Part shown: in pieces, positions 9,147 to 18,053 of the stretch | How positions within the stretch are numbered: the first letter of the stretch is position 1 | How the letters are laid out: each line of letters opens with the position of its first letter | Origin: Rhodosalinus halophilus | GTDB lineage: Bacteria; Pseudomonadota; Alphaproteobacteria; Rhodobacterales; Rhodobacteraceae | Reading direction: 5' to 3' | DNA length: 64,000 bases | Assembly: GCF_003298775.1 (NCBI RefSeq) | Contig: NZ_QNTQ01000006.1 | Coordinates: forward strand, 186,001 to 250,000 | Program-made: the position numbers and the translations under genes | Notes under the pieces: generated by a model | The model's input: the letters and a program-made list of their open reading frames with translations, nothing else | Told to the model about the DNA's origin: nothing | The model's database searches: none

Positions 9147-10445
9147 ATGCCATTCGAATCCGCCCCCGCCGCCCCCCGCCGCATCGCCGTGATCGGCGGC
9201 GGTATCTCGGGCATGGGCGCCGCACATTTTCTCGCGGGGGCGCATCGCGTGACGCTCTATGAGGCCGAGCCCCGGCTGGGCGGGCACGCGCGGACGGTGC
9301 TCGCCGGCAAGCGGGGCGATCAGCCGGTGGACATGGGCTTCATCGTCTTCAACCACGCCAATTACCCGTTGCTCACCCGGCTCTTCGCCGACCTCGGCGT
9401 GCCGGTCGCTGAGTCGAACATGAGCTTCGGCGTCTCGATCGACGGCGGCCGGTTCGAATATGCGCTGCGCACGCCCGGCGCGCTCTTCGCCCAACGGCGC
9501 AACCTGGTGAACCCCGGCTACTGGGGCATGCTGCGCGACATCCTGCGTTTCAACGCGCGCGCCTTCGATCTCTCCCGGCAGGACGGCATGACGGTGGGCG
9601 CGCTGCTCGAGACGCTGCGCTGCGGCGTGCGCTTCCGCGAGCACTATCTGCTGCCCTTCTCGGGCGCGATCTGGTCGGTACCCAAGGCGCAGATCCTGGA
9701 TTTCCCCGCGCGCACGATGCTCGACTTCTTCCGCAATCACGCCCTTCTCGGCGTGACCGGCCAGCATCAGTGGTACACGGTGCAGAACGGCTCTGTGCAA
9801 TACGTGGACCGGCTGCAGGCCTCGCTCGCCCGTAACGGCGTGGCGATCCGCACGGGCGCCCCGGTCGAATGGGTGCGCCGCGGCCCCGAGGGCGTCACGG
9901 TCAAGGCGCCGGGCGCGGAGCCCGAGCTTTTCGACGATGTGGTCTTCGCCACCCATTCGGATCAGGCGATGCGCCTGATCGCCGATCCGACACCGCAGGA
10001 GAAGGCCACCGTCGGCCGCATCGGCTATCAGCCCAACGACGTGGTGCTGCATTCGGACCCCGCCGTGATGCCGCGGCGCAGGCTTGCCTGGTCGTCGTGG
10101 AACTACACCGAGGCGGCCGGCCAGCGGCCCGACCGGATCGGCGTCACCTACTGGATGAACTCCCTCCAGCCGATCCCGCAGGACGACCCGCTCTTCGTCT
10201 CGCTCAACATGACGCCGCGCATTCGCGAGGAACACATCCACGACCAGGTGACCTTCTCCCACCCGGTCTACGATGCCGCGGCGCTTGCCGCGCAAGGCGA
10301 GGTGGCGGCGATGAACGGCACCAACCGCACATGGTTCTGCGGCGCCTGGATGAAATACGGCTTCCACGAGGACGGCCTGTCCTCGGCACACGACGTGGCG
10401 CAGGCGATCCTGCGGCGCGCCGAGGCCGGGACGGTGGCGGCGTGA
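9147..10445 (+). CDS. FAD-dependent oxidoreductase, amine-oxidase-like, of the RpoE singlet-oxygen regulon
   Basis: A 432-residue flavoprotein. The N-terminal dinucleotide-binding motif is AVIGGGISGMGAAHFLAG with the acidic end LYEAEPRLGGHA, then DMGFIVFNHANYPLL. The gene occupies the position held in Rhodobacter sphaeroides by an RpoE-controlled gene (first gene of the divergent operon). That gene is needed for full RpoE activation and, from my recollection, for desaturation of methylated fatty acids on the route to furan fatty acids. The substrate here is inferred from synteny only. GAGGAG lies 8 bp before the ATG. The next gene overlaps by GTGA. Confidence 0.85.
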   Translation: MPFESAPAAPRRIAVIGGGISGMGAAHFLAGAHRVTLYEAEPRLGGHARTVLAGKRGDQPVDMGFIVFNHANYPLLTRLFADLGVPVAESNMSFGVSIDGGRFEYALRTPGALFAQRRNLVNPGYWGMLRDILRFNARAFDLSRQDGMTVGALLETLRCGVRFREHYLLPFSGAIWSVPKAQILDFPARTMLDFFRNHALLGVTGQHQWYTVQNGSVQYVDRLQASLARNGVAIRTGAPVEWVRRGPEGVTVKAPGAEPELFDDVVFATHSDQAMRLIADPTPQEKATVGRIGYQPNDVVLHSDPAVMPRRRLAWSSWNYTEAAGQRPDRIGVTYWMNSLQPIPQDDPLFVSLNMTPRIREEHIHDQVTFSHPVYDAAALAAQGEVAAMNGTNRTWFCGAWMKYGFHEDGLSSAHDVAQAILRRAEAGTVAA

Positions 10446-11203
10446 GCCGGGCGGAGCATATCGCGGGCCAGACCTGGCACGGCCGTCGCGGCGCGATCGG
10501 CAACGGCTTCCGCTACGGCGTGGATTACGTGCTCGTCGACGCGGAGGCGGCACGGATCGAGGCGCCCGCGGCCTTCTCGCGCAACCGCGGCGGGCTGGTC
10601 TCGCTCTGGGACGCGGATCACGGCGGGCCGCGCGGGCACGGCCGCGGCGCGGCCTGGGTGCGCGGCGTGCTCGCGGCGCATGGTCTCGACCTGCCCGGCC
10701 GGGTGCTGCTGCTGGCGCAGCCGCGGGTGCTGGGGCATGTCTTCAATCCTGTGAGCTTCTGGCTCTGCCACGACGCAGAGGAGCGGCTCTGCGCCGTGAT
10801 CGCCGAGGTGAACAACACCTTCGGCGATCGCCACTGCTATCTCATTCATCACGACGACCTGCGCCCCATCGAGGCGCAGGACCGTCTGGCGGCGCGGAAG
10901 ATCTTTCACGTCTCGCCGTTCCAGCCTGTCGAGGGCGGTTACACCTTCCGCTTCGATATCCGCGACGATCGTGTGGGCGTCTGGATCGACTACCGCGCGG
11001 GCAATGCAGAGGGCCTCTATGCGACCCTCACCGGACGGCGAAGGCCCCTGACGTCGGGCGGTCTCGCCGGGATGCTGCTGCGCCGGCCGTTCGGCTCGCG
11101 CCGGGTTCTGGCGCTCATTCACTGGCAGGCGCTGAAGCTGTGGTGGAAGGGCGCGCGCTTCCACCCGCGGCCGGAGCCGCCGGAGGCCGAGATCAGCCGA
11201 TGA
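10442..11203 (+). CDS. DUF1365 family protein
   Basis: A 253-residue protein of the DUF1365 family, recognised from HRR-type N-terminal sequence around NGFRYGVDYVLVD, then RVLGHVFNPVSFWLCHD and FGDRHCYLIHHDD, and FHVSPFQPVEGGYTFRF. Its biochemical function is not established. It is regularly paired with the upstream flavoprotein and, in Rhodobacter, contributes with it to the singlet-oxygen response. The GTG start overlaps the preceding stop, and the ATG of the MFS gene overlaps its own stop, so it lies in a tightly coupled operon. Confidence 0.87.
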   Translation: MSRAEHIAGQTWHGRRGAIGNGFRYGVDYVLVDAEAARIEAPAAFSRNRGGLVSLWDADHGGPRGHGRGAAWVRGVLAAHGLDLPGRVLLLAQPRVLGHVFNPVSFWLCHDAEERLCAVIAEVNNTFGDRHCYLIHHDDLRPIEAQDRLAARKIFHVSPFQPVEGGYTFRFDIRDDRVGVWIDYRAGNAEGLYATLTGRRRPLTSGGLAGMLLRRPFGSRRVLALIHWQALKLWWKGARFHPRPEPPEAEISR

Positions 11204-12471
11204 CCCATCGCCTGCCCGCCTACGGGCTCTTCGCCGCGATGCTCGCGGCGGCGGGCCTGCCGCTCTATATCCACGCGCCCAAGGTCTATGTGGACGACTA
11301 CGGCGTGAGCCTCGCCGCGCTCGGCGCCGTGCTCTTCGGTCTCAGGCTCCTCGACGTGGTGCAGGATCCCCTGCTGGGGCGACTGGCGGCGGCGTTGCGC
11401 GGGCGGCGGGCGCCGGCGGTCGGTGTCGCGGTGTCGGTGATCGCGGCGGCGATGGTGGGGCTGTTCGCGGTGACGCCGCCGGTCGCGCCGCTGCTGTGGT
11501 TCGCGCTGATGCTGACGGCGGTCTTTTCGGCCTTCAGCTTTCTCACCATCGCCTTCTACGCCCAGGGCGTGACCACTGCAACCGACCTGGGGCAGGGTGG
11601 GCATCTGCGCGTGGCGCGCTGGCGCGAGACCGGGGCGCTGATCGGCGTCTGCGCGGCTGCCGTGGCGCCCGAGGCGCTGGGCTTCGCCGGGTTTGCCCTG
11701 GCCTTCGCCGCGCTCGCCCTTGCCGCGGGGCTGTCGATGCGCGGCGAATGGCGCGGCCCGGTCGAGGCGCCGGCGGGCGGCTTCGCGCCGGTGCTGCGCG
11801 ATCCGGCCGCGCGCCGTCTTCTTTTCGTGGCGCTGGTCAACGCGACGCCGGTCGCCGTGACCTCGACGCTCTTTCTCTTCTTCGTCGAAAGCCGGCTTCA
11901 AGCGCCGGGGATGGAGGGGCCGCTCTTGCTGCTGTTCTTCCTCGCCGCCGCGCTCAGCGCGCCCTTCTGGGGCAAGGCGGCGGATCGCTACGGGGCGCGG
12001 CGCATCCTGCTGCTGGGCATGGGCGCCTCGGTCGTGGGCTTCGTCTTCGCGCTGGGGCTGGGGGCCGGGGACTGGCCGGCGTTCGCCGTCATCTGTGTCG
12101 TCACCGGCGCGGCGCTGGGCGCGGACATGGTGGTGCTTTCGGCGCTCTTCGCACGCCGGCTCGAGACCATCGCGCCGGGCGCGGCCGAGGCCTTCGGCCT
12201 GTGGTCCTTCGTCACCAAGGCGACGCTGGCCTTGGCGGCCGCCACGCTGCTGCCGACGCTCGAGGCCGCCGGCTTCGAGGCCGGCACCCGGAACGACGCG
12301 CAGGCGCTCTGGACGCTCACGATCCTCTACGCCGGGGTGCCGTGCCTGCTGAAGCTCGTCGCCATGGCGCTGCTGGCCACCGCGCCGCTCGGCCACGACG
12401 ACGAAGATATCGAGACCGGGACGGAAACGGGAACGGGAACGAACACATGGAAAACCTCATCTACGCGCTGA
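11200..12471 (+). CDS. MFS transporter of the RpoE-associated operon
   Basis: A 423-residue integral membrane protein with about twelve hydrophobic segments. It belongs to the sugar-cation symporter-like (MFS_2) branch, judged from the early RLLDVVQDPLLGRLAAALRGR, which resembles the cytoplasmic loop 2-3 motif of that group. The substrate is unknown; in this context a lipid or lipid precursor is possible. The hydrophilic tail is Asp/Glu/Thr-rich, and its DNA holds the short tandem pattern GGAAACGGGAACGGGAACG. The 3' end overlaps the next gene by 25 bp. Confidence 0.8.
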   Translation: MTHRLPAYGLFAAMLAAAGLPLYIHAPKVYVDDYGVSLAALGAVLFGLRLLDVVQDPLLGRLAAALRGRRAPAVGVAVSVIAAAMVGLFAVTPPVAPLLWFALMLTAVFSAFSFLTIAFYAQGVTTATDLGQGGHLRVARWRETGALIGVCAAAVAPEALGFAGFALAFAALALAAGLSMRGEWRGPVEAPAGGFAPVLRDPAARRLLFVALVNATPVAVTSTLFLFFVESRLQAPGMEGPLLLLFFLAAALSAPFWGKAADRYGARRILLLGMGASVVGFVFALGLGAGDWPAFAVICVVTGAALGADMVVLSALFARRLETIAPGAAEAFGLWSFVTKATLALAAATLLPTLEAAGFEAGTRNDAQALWTLTILYAGVPCLLKLVAMALLATAPLGHDDEDIETGTETGTGTNTWKTSSTR

Positions 12472-13010
12472 CCGGCGCGGCCGCCATGGCGGTGCTGGTC
12501 TGGCTGCGGACGCGCTTCTTCGGGTTCCTGGCCCAGAGTCCTGGCGACTATGGCGCGGGCGGGCCGCAATTCGACATCCGCCGTCATCTCGACGGTCCGC
12601 TCGTCTGCGACGGCGTGATCTACGGGCCGACGGGGCGTGTCGCCTCTCGCTTCAAGGGCGATTTCGACATCACCTGGCAGGGCAACACCGGCGTCATGCG
12701 CGAGCGCTTCGAATACGACAGCGGCGCGGTGCAGCACCGGGCCTGGCATCTGACGATCGGCAACGACGGGCGCATCCGTGCGCAGGCCGAGGATGTCGTG
12801 GGCGACGGAGAGGGCTGGCAGAAGGGTTCCGCCGTGCAGCTCAAGTACCGCATCCGCCTGCCGGAGGAGTCAGGCGGTCACGTGCTCGACACCACCGACT
12901 GGATGTATCTGACGCCGGCTGGAACCATCGTGAATCGCAGCCAGTTTCGCAAATACGGAATCAAGGTGGCGGAACTCGTGGCCACCATGCGCAGAAAGGA
13001 TGCGGCGTGA
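12447..13010 (+). CDS. DUF3833 family protein
   Basis: A 187-residue protein with one N-terminal membrane or signal segment (about residues 3-20), followed by a beta-rich domain: HLDGPLVCDGVIYGPTGRV, DFDITWQGNTGVMRERFEY, TDWMYLTPAGTIVNRSQFRKYGIKVAEL. These features match DUF3833, whose members occur in this same operon in Rhodobacter. Function is unknown; an envelope location is likely. It starts inside the 3' end of the transporter gene and overlaps the SDR gene by GTGA. Confidence 0.82.
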   Translation: MENLIYALTGAAAMAVLVWLRTRFFGFLAQSPGDYGAGGPQFDIRRHLDGPLVCDGVIYGPTGRVASRFKGDFDITWQGNTGVMRERFEYDSGAVQHRAWHLTIGNDGRIRAQAEDVVGDGEGWQKGSAVQLKYRIRLPEESGGHVLDTTDWMYLTPAGTIVNRSQFRKYGIKVAELVATMRRKDAA

Positions 13011-13738
13011 GAGACTGGGCCGGCAAACGGTATTGGCTGATCGGCGCGAGCGAGGGCCTGGGCGAGGCGCTGGCCGAGCGCATGAGCAAGGCCGGCGTCG
13101 AGCTGGTGCTCTCGGCCCGCTCGCGCGACAAGCTCGAGACGCTGGCCGGGCGGCTGCCGGGACGGGCAAGAGCCGTGCCGCTGGACGTGACCGACCTCGA
13201 CAGCCTGAAACGCGCCGCCGAGGAGGCGGGAGAGGTCGACGGCATGGTCTATCTCGCCGGCGCCTACTGGCCCTTCAGCGCGCGCGAGATCGACGCGGAG
13301 AAGATCGAGGCGATGGGCGACATCAACTTCACCGGCGCGCTGCGCGCGGTGGCGGTGGCCCTGCCGCCGATGGTGGCGCGCGATCGCGGCCATGTGGTGC
13401 TGACGGGCTCGCTCTCCGGGTTCCGGGGCCTGCCCGGCGCGGTCGGCTACGCCCCCTCCAAGGCGGGCGTCATGGCGCTCGCCGAAAGCATGTATTGCGA
13501 TCTCCGCAAGACCGGCGTCGAGGTGCAGGTCGCCAACCCCGGCTTCATCCGGACGCGCCTGACCGACAAGAACGACTTTCACATGCCGTTCCTGATGGAG
13601 CCCGAGGACGCCGCCGAGCGGATGTTCGGCCACATGTCGCGCGGCGGCTTCAAGTACAGCTTCCCCACGGCGTTCTCCTGGGTGTTCCGTGGCGGCCAGT
13701 TCCTGCCGGACTGGCTTTACTATCGCATCTTCTCGTAA
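13007..13738 (+). CDS. Short-chain dehydrogenase/reductase
   Basis: A 243-residue classical SDR and last gene of the five-gene operon. The cofactor motif is WLIGASEGLGEALAERM, then LDVTDL, the catalytic Ser in TGSLSGFRG and Tyr-x3-Lys in VGYAPSKAGVMAL, with VANPGFIRTRLTDKN after it. A redox step on a lipid or aldehyde would fit the operon, but the substrate is not shown by sequence. The start is GTG, overlapping the DUF3833 stop. Confidence 0.9.
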   Translation: MRDWAGKRYWLIGASEGLGEALAERMSKAGVELVLSARSRDKLETLAGRLPGRARAVPLDVTDLDSLKRAAEEAGEVDGMVYLAGAYWPFSAREIDAEKIEAMGDINFTGALRAVAVALPPMVARDRGHVVLTGSLSGFRGLPGAVGYAPSKAGVMALAESMYCDLRKTGVEVQVANPGFIRTRLTDKNDFHMPFLMEPEDAAERMFGHMSRGGFKYSFPTAFSWVFRGGQFLPDWLYYRIFS

Positions 13739-13775
13739 CATCCTGCGCCCGCTCATCGAGCCGCAGGAGAATCCC

Positions 13776-14093
13776 ATGCCCAACATCTCTCCCCGCAAGG
13801 TCGCGCAGGTGATCATCATGGCGCGCGAACTCGACCGCGCGGAGCGGGAGCTGCGCGCTTTCGTCGAGCGCATGGACGAGGACGAGCAGGCCGAACTGGT
13901 GGCGATCATGTGGATCGGCCGCGGCGCCTTCGACGCCGCGGACTGGGACGAGGCGCTCGCCACCGCCTATCACGAAGCCACCACGCCGACGGCCGACTAC
14001 CTGATCGGCACGCCGCATGTCTCCGACCATCTCGAGGCGGGGCTCGAGGCGCTGGGCATTTCTCCGGGCGAGGCGGAGGAGGACCTCCTGTGA
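13776..14093 (+). CDS. DUF3775 family protein
   Basis: A 105-residue acidic cytoplasmic protein. ISPRKVAQVIIMARELDRAE, LVAIMWIGRG and TPTADYLIGTPHVSDHLEAG match the small DUF3775 family common in alphaproteobacteria; its role is unknown. CAGGAGA precedes the ATG by 6 bp. It is 37 bp after the SDR gene, so it may be cotranscribed, although it is not part of the conserved operon core. Confidence 0.8.
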   Translation: MPNISPRKVAQVIIMARELDRAERELRAFVERMDEDEQAELVAIMWIGRGAFDAADWDEALATAYHEATTPTADYLIGTPHVSDHLEAGLEALGISPGEAEEDLL

Positions 14094-14198
14094 CCGTCAC
14101 GCAGCCGTGATCGGCGGCGACCACTCCGCGGGAACCAACTGCGCTGCCGGTCGTTGCCGGCCCAGATCGAAATGACTGGGAACGAAAGGAGGCGTGTG

Positions 14199-14579
14199 AT
14201 GAAAACCGCCAAGACCCTCATGACCACCGCAGCTGCGCTCGGCCTTTCCGCAGGCGTCGCACTGGCACAGGACATGGACGTCGAGCAGAAGGTCTACATG
14301 ACCGATGAGAGCGGCCAGCTCTACGAGGTCACGCTGGTCGAGATCGAGGAATCCGACATCGATCCGCAGGTTTCGCACGTGCGCGACGATGTCAGCGAGC
14401 GCGCCGAGGAACTGGGCGCCGAGGCCGAGGACATCGAAGGCCAGGAGCGTCTGGTGCTCACCGAATTCTGGAACACCGAGCGTGCCGAAGAGCAGGTGAC
14501 CAACGGCGTGCGCGAAGTGGAGACCTTCGAGGACGAGCAGGCCGAAGACGAAATGATCGACGAGGACGCCGCACGGTAA
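14199..14579 (+). CDS. Small secreted acidic protein
   Basis: A 126-residue protein with a Sec signal peptide (Lys-rich n-region, then a hydrophobic Ala/Leu stretch ending near VALAQ). The mature part is strongly acidic and polar, ending DEQAEDEMIDEDAAR. I recognise no domain. The start at 14199 follows GAAAGGAGG. It stands alone between a DUF3775 gene and a terminator. Periplasmic location is inferred from the signal. Confidence 0.75.
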   Translation: MKTAKTLMTTAAALGLSAGVALAQDMDVEQKVYMTDESGQLYEVTLVEIEESDIDPQVSHVRDDVSERAEELGAEAEDIEGQERLVLTEFWNTERAEEQVTNGVREVETFEDEQAEDEMIDEDAAR

Positions 14580-14603
14580 CGCGGCCGATCTCTCGACAGA
14601 GCA

Positions 14604-14637
14604 GGGCGCGCCCGACGGGCGCGCCCTTGTCGTTTTC
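14604..14637 (+). terminator. Terminator between converging genes
   Basis: The stem GGGCGCG/CGCGCCC (14604-14626, loop CCCGACGGG) is followed by the T-rich run TTGTCGTTTTC. It lies directly beside the stop codon of the leftward saccharopine dehydrogenase-like gene and may serve both directions. Confidence 0.7.
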
Positions 14638-15778
14638 AGGCGTGCCGGACGATTTCCAGGTGCTGCGCGAGGCGGCCGACCTCGGCCATCCAGTCCTCGA
14701 CCAGGGCGGGATCGGAGGGCGCCGCCGAGACCCCCGGTGCAATCCGGCCGTCCCGAACCGCCTCGACGGCCTTCGCGACCATGTAGCTGACGAGCCGGCC
14801 CATCGCGGTGCCCTGTTCGTCGCCCCAGGCGTCCATGACATAGGTGCGATGCCAGACGGGCGCGCCTTCGCGGGTGGCCTCGAGGCTCACACAGAGCACC
14901 ACGCGGTCGGGCTCGCCCGGGTCGTAGGCGTGTTCCTGCCAGAGCCGCTCGGAAAGGTCGCGCAGCACCTGCTCGCCCTCGTCGCCCGGCGGCAGGCTTT
15001 CCACGGTGCGGAAGATGTCGGCCCAGGCGTCCGACCAACCCTCCAGCCGCAGGGTGCCCCGCACGAAATCCTTCACCGGCCACTGCGGGTCGAAGCCGTA
15101 TTCGGCCATGAAGGGCAGCGAGTCGCGGTTGGGATAGACCTCGAAGGTCTCGGGCGCGGGCAGGGGGGCGGTGTAGCTGCCGAGCGCGTCCCAGGGGCGC
15201 TCCGCGCGCAACTCCTCGAAGTCGCGGATCGAGCGCGAGGGCGACTTCAGCGCCTTCAGCACGCCCAGCGGCGACCAGGAGAACTTGTAGCGGAAATCGT
15301 TGGCCTGTTTCGGCACGCCGCCGCAATAGCTGAGGAAGGACAGCGTGTTGGCGGGGTCGAAAGCGTCCGACGCGCGATAGTCCGCCATCAGCTTGTGCGC
15401 CATCAGGTGGTCGATGCCGGGGTCGAGCCCGACCTCGTTGACCAGCGCCACACCCGCCTCCTTCGCCGCGGCGTCGAGCGCGCGCATCTCCGGCGAGATG
15501 TAGGAGGACGAGACGAAATGCGCGCCCTTCGCAATGGCGGCCTCTGCGATGGGCACGTGCCAGTCGCCGGGCAGCATCGAGACCACCACGTCGCCGGGCG
15601 CGAGCGCCTCGCGCAGCGCGCCCGGATCGAAGGCGCGGATATTGTCGGTGATGTCGCCGACCGCCGCCTGCGCCTTGTCCAACGTCCGGTTCCAGACGGT
15701 GACAGGATTGCCCGCCTCGATGAGCTTCCGAAGTCCCGGCACCGCCGAAAGCCCGGTGCCGCACCAGTGGATCGTCAT
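14636..15778 (-). CDS. Saccharopine dehydrogenase family protein (saccharopine reductase-like)
   Basis: A 380-residue NAD(P)-dependent enzyme. The N-terminal Rossmann motif is WCGTGLSAVPGLRKLIEAG, followed by VWNRTLDKA, and the family signature NEVGLDPGIDHLMAHKLM lies near residue 125. The coupled upstream gene is a lysine-forming-type saccharopine dehydrogenase. Together they would interconvert lysine, saccharopine and aminoadipate semialdehyde, most plausibly for lysine catabolism. Sequence alone does not exclude another amino acid adduct as substrate. The start overlaps the upstream stop by ATGA. Confidence 0.85.
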   Translation of the reverse strand: MTIHWCGTGLSAVPGLRKLIEAGNPVTVWNRTLDKAQAAVGDITDNIRAFDPGALREALAPGDVVVSMLPGDWHVPIAEAAIAKGAHFVSSSYISPEMRALDAAAKEAGVALVNEVGLDPGIDHLMAHKLMADYRASDAFDPANTLSFLSYCGGVPKQANDFRYKFSWSPLGVLKALKSPSRSIRDFEELRAERPWDALGSYTAPLPAPETFEVYPNRDSLPFMAEYGFDPQWPVKDFVRGTLRLEGWSDAWADIFRTVESLPPGDEGEQVLRDLSERLWQEHAYDPGEPDRVVLCVSLEATREGAPVWHRTYVMDAWGDEQGTAMGRLVSYMVAKAVEAVRDGRIAPGVSAAPSDPALVEDWMAEVGRLAQHLEIVRHA

Positions 15779-16833
15779 TGCGCCGCCTCCTTCACGTGTT
15801 TGTCGAATTCCGCCGCCGCGCGCCCCCAGACGCCCGCATCGAGCCTGTCGAGCGCGAGAAGCGCGGGCAAGAGCTGCTCCGCGAAGTCGCGCGAGGACTC
15901 GAGCGGCAGCAGCGAGGGCAGGTTGTCGATCGCCATGACGTCGAGCGGCGGAACCTCCCGCACCCGGACGACAGGCGCGGCCCAACTCGTCGCATAGTCG
16001 TAGAGCGGCACGGGGTTGTAGTCGCTGTCCGGGTCGCAGGCGATGTCGCCGATCACCCGCAGCGCGCGGTCGCTGCGGTCCGCATCCTCCGGCCGGACGA
16101 AGACCGGCGTGCCCGGCCGCGCGAGGATGCAGTTGAAAAAGAGGGTATGCGCCAAGATCTCCGGGAAGGGGCCGCCGCCCGCGGTCTCGGCCATGTCCCA
16201 GCGGGTGGGCTGCATGCCCATCGCCGCGCAGAGGTCGGCAGCCCCCGTGCCCACGCGGCCCAGCGCGCCCACCACGATGGCAGAGGGCGTGTCGAGCCCA
16301 CCCAGCGCCGCCCGCACGGCACCCTCCATCGCGGATTTCTCCGGCCAGGCGTCCACGGCGGGGCAGTCCGCGCCCTGCGCCTGCGCCGCCCAGGCCAGCA
16401 GGCTCACCGCCGCGCCCGCGTAGCCCGCCCAGTAGCCGAAGGCGGCGACGCGCCGGCCGTCCTCGTCCACCAGATACTCGAGATCGTAGAGCGTGCCACC
16501 CCCCGCCGCGAAACGCGCCAGCAGCCGTTGCCCCGCGCGCTGCCCCTTGTAGGCGTGGCCGAACATGATGTGCCGGTGGGTCAGCGGCGTGCCGTCGTCG
16601 GGCAGTTCCTTCAGCCCGAAGATCAGCGCGTCGGCAGGCGCCTGCCGCCAGCTTCCGCGCGGCGCGATCCGGCAGCCGGCCTGCGCGTAGGCCTCCGTCG
16701 GGATGATGCGGTCGGGGCTCTCCTCTACCGTCACGGCGATGCCGCGCTCCAGCAGCGCCGCGGCGCCCTCCGGCGTCAGCCCCACCCGGCGCTCGTTCGC
16801 GCGCTCCTCCGCCCTGATCCAGAGATGCGTCAT
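15775..16833 (-). CDS. Saccharopine dehydrogenase (NAD+, L-lysine-forming type)
   Basis: A 352-residue member of the alanine dehydrogenase/transhydrogenase fold. The N-terminus IRAEERANERRVGLTPEGA, HIMFGHAYKGQ, LYDLEYLVDEDGRRVAAFG and the C-terminal PPLDVMAIDNLPSLLP are characteristic. The cofactor-binding GALGRVGTGA lies near residue 190. The predicted reaction joins or splits lysine and 2-oxoglutarate. It forms a two-gene operon with the second saccharopine dehydrogenase, overlapping by 4 bp. Confidence 0.88.
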   Translation of the reverse strand: MTHLWIRAEERANERRVGLTPEGAAALLERGIAVTVEESPDRIIPTEAYAQAGCRIAPRGSWRQAPADALIFGLKELPDDGTPLTHRHIMFGHAYKGQRAGQRLLARFAAGGGTLYDLEYLVDEDGRRVAAFGYWAGYAGAAVSLLAWAAQAQGADCPAVDAWPEKSAMEGAVRAALGGLDTPSAIVVGALGRVGTGAADLCAAMGMQPTRWDMAETAGGGPFPEILAHTLFFNCILARPGTPVFVRPEDADRSDRALRVIGDIACDPDSDYNPVPLYDYATSWAAPVVRVREVPPLDVMAIDNLPSLLPLESSRDFAEQLLPALLALDRLDAGVWGRAAAEFDKHVKEAAQ

Positions 16834-16845
16834 GCCCCCTCCCTC

Positions 16846-17499
16846 TCAGTAGTGCGTGCGCGCGTGCGCCCGGTCGGGCCGCTCCAGATGCGGCACGGCG
16901 TTGAAGCCGGCGAGGATCGTGCCGTGATCGGTCACCAGCAGCCGGTGCACCGAGCTGTTCAGGATCGGCAGCATGATCCGCGCCAGCCCCTCGGTGTCGA
17001 GACCCAGCAGCGTGCGCACGATCATCCCGATCACCCCGCCGGAGGTCACGCAGAGCACCCGCCGGCCCGGCTCGGCCGCCTCGTGCAGGATGTCGGTCAC
17101 GCGCAGCTCGAAATCCGAGAAGGTCTCCTGCCCCATGATCTCGGCATTGTGCCAGGCGTCGAGCAGGTGGGAGAGATAGGCGGCGAATTCCTCCTCCCGC
17201 TCGGGCATCGGCACGCCGCGATAGGCGCGCAGCGACTTGCCGAGGTTGAAGTAGTCCATCTCGTTGAGCCGCGGATCCGTCTCGGGCGCCGGGCCCAGGT
17301 CACCGAGCCCGCCGGCCGTCTCGCGGTGGCGGCGCAGCGACCCCATGAGCACGCGGTCGTAGCGCTCGCCCGCGTCGCGCAGATGCGCCCCGAGCCAGGC
17401 CGCCTGACGATGCCCGAGCGCCGAGAGCCGGTCGTAGCTCTCCTCGTCGCGCGCCGCCGAGTTCGCCTGCCCGTGGCGGATGAGAACGATCTCGCCCAT
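16846..17499 (-). CDS. Histidine phosphatase family protein
   Basis: A 217-residue member of the phosphoglycerate-mutase-like superfamily. The catalytic motif LIRHGQAN is at residues 6-13. The conserved arginine region HRETAGGLG, the acidic LNEMDYFN and the second histidine context (TSGGVIGMIV in place of the usual GxH motif) are visible. The second-half His is not obvious, so the catalytic site may be incomplete. Located 12 bp upstream of the saccharopine dehydrogenase genes on the same strand, so probably cotranscribed; its substrate is unknown. Confidence 0.82.
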   Translation of the reverse strand: MGEIVLIRHGQANSAARDEESYDRLSALGHRQAAWLGAHLRDAGERYDRVLMGSLRRHRETAGGLGDLGPAPETDPRLNEMDYFNLGKSLRAYRGVPMPEREEEFAAYLSHLLDAWHNAEIMGQETFSDFELRVTDILHEAAEPGRRVLCVTSGGVIGMIVRTLLGLDTEGLARIMLPILNSSVHRLLVTDHGTILAGFNAVPHLERPDRAHARTHY

Positions 17500-17629
17500 G
17501 TCGAGGGTCTCCTTTGGCCGCAGCGGTTAAGCGATTTCGCCGGTCTTGCCAAATCGGTTTCCGCCCGGAACGGCACGCGGCGGTGGCGCGTTCCCTGCCT
17601 GTCCCGCAACGACGCAAGGAGAGACGCCC

Positions 17630-17992
17630 ATGCAACGCCTCGCCCCGCTCGCCGCCGCCGCGCTTGCGCTGCCGGCGCTTGTCCAGGCGCAGGAGGACGC
17701 CATCGGCGAGGGCCGCACCGGCCCCGTGGACACCCGCGATTCCGAGTTCCTGAAGGTCGTCGAGGGCATCGAGGTGCTCAACGCCGAGGGCACGGTCGTC
17801 GGCGAGATCGACCAGGTACTGATCGACGACATGGGCCGGCCCGCGGGCTTCATCCTCGAGATCGACGGCTTCCTCGGCATCCTCGACCGCGACGTGCAGG
17901 TGCCCATGGAGTCGCTGGTCTGGGAAGAGTCGCATTACGTCACCAAGATGACCGAGACCCAGCTCGAGAACCTCGCGCCCTGGGACGAGTGA
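17630..17992 (+). CDS. Exported PRC-barrel domain protein
   Basis: A 120-residue protein with a Sec signal peptide ending near LVQAQ (about residue 20), then one PRC-barrel-like domain: VEGIEVLNAEGTVVGEIDQVLIDD, MGRPAGFILEIDGFLGI, VQVPMESLVW. AAGGAGA lies 6 bp before the ATG. Such proteins are common envelope or stress proteins in this group, with no defined activity. It is divergent from the phosphatase gene. Confidence 0.83.
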   Translation: MQRLAPLAAAALALPALVQAQEDAIGEGRTGPVDTRDSEFLKVVEGIEVLNAEGTVVGEIDQVLIDDMGRPAGFILEIDGFLGILDRDVQVPMESLVWEESHYVTKMTETQLENLAPWDE

Positions 17993-18053
17993 GGCGACTT
18001 GCCCCGCTTCTTGGGGAAGATGCGCGCGAACGGGCGCTGCGACGGGCGCCCCC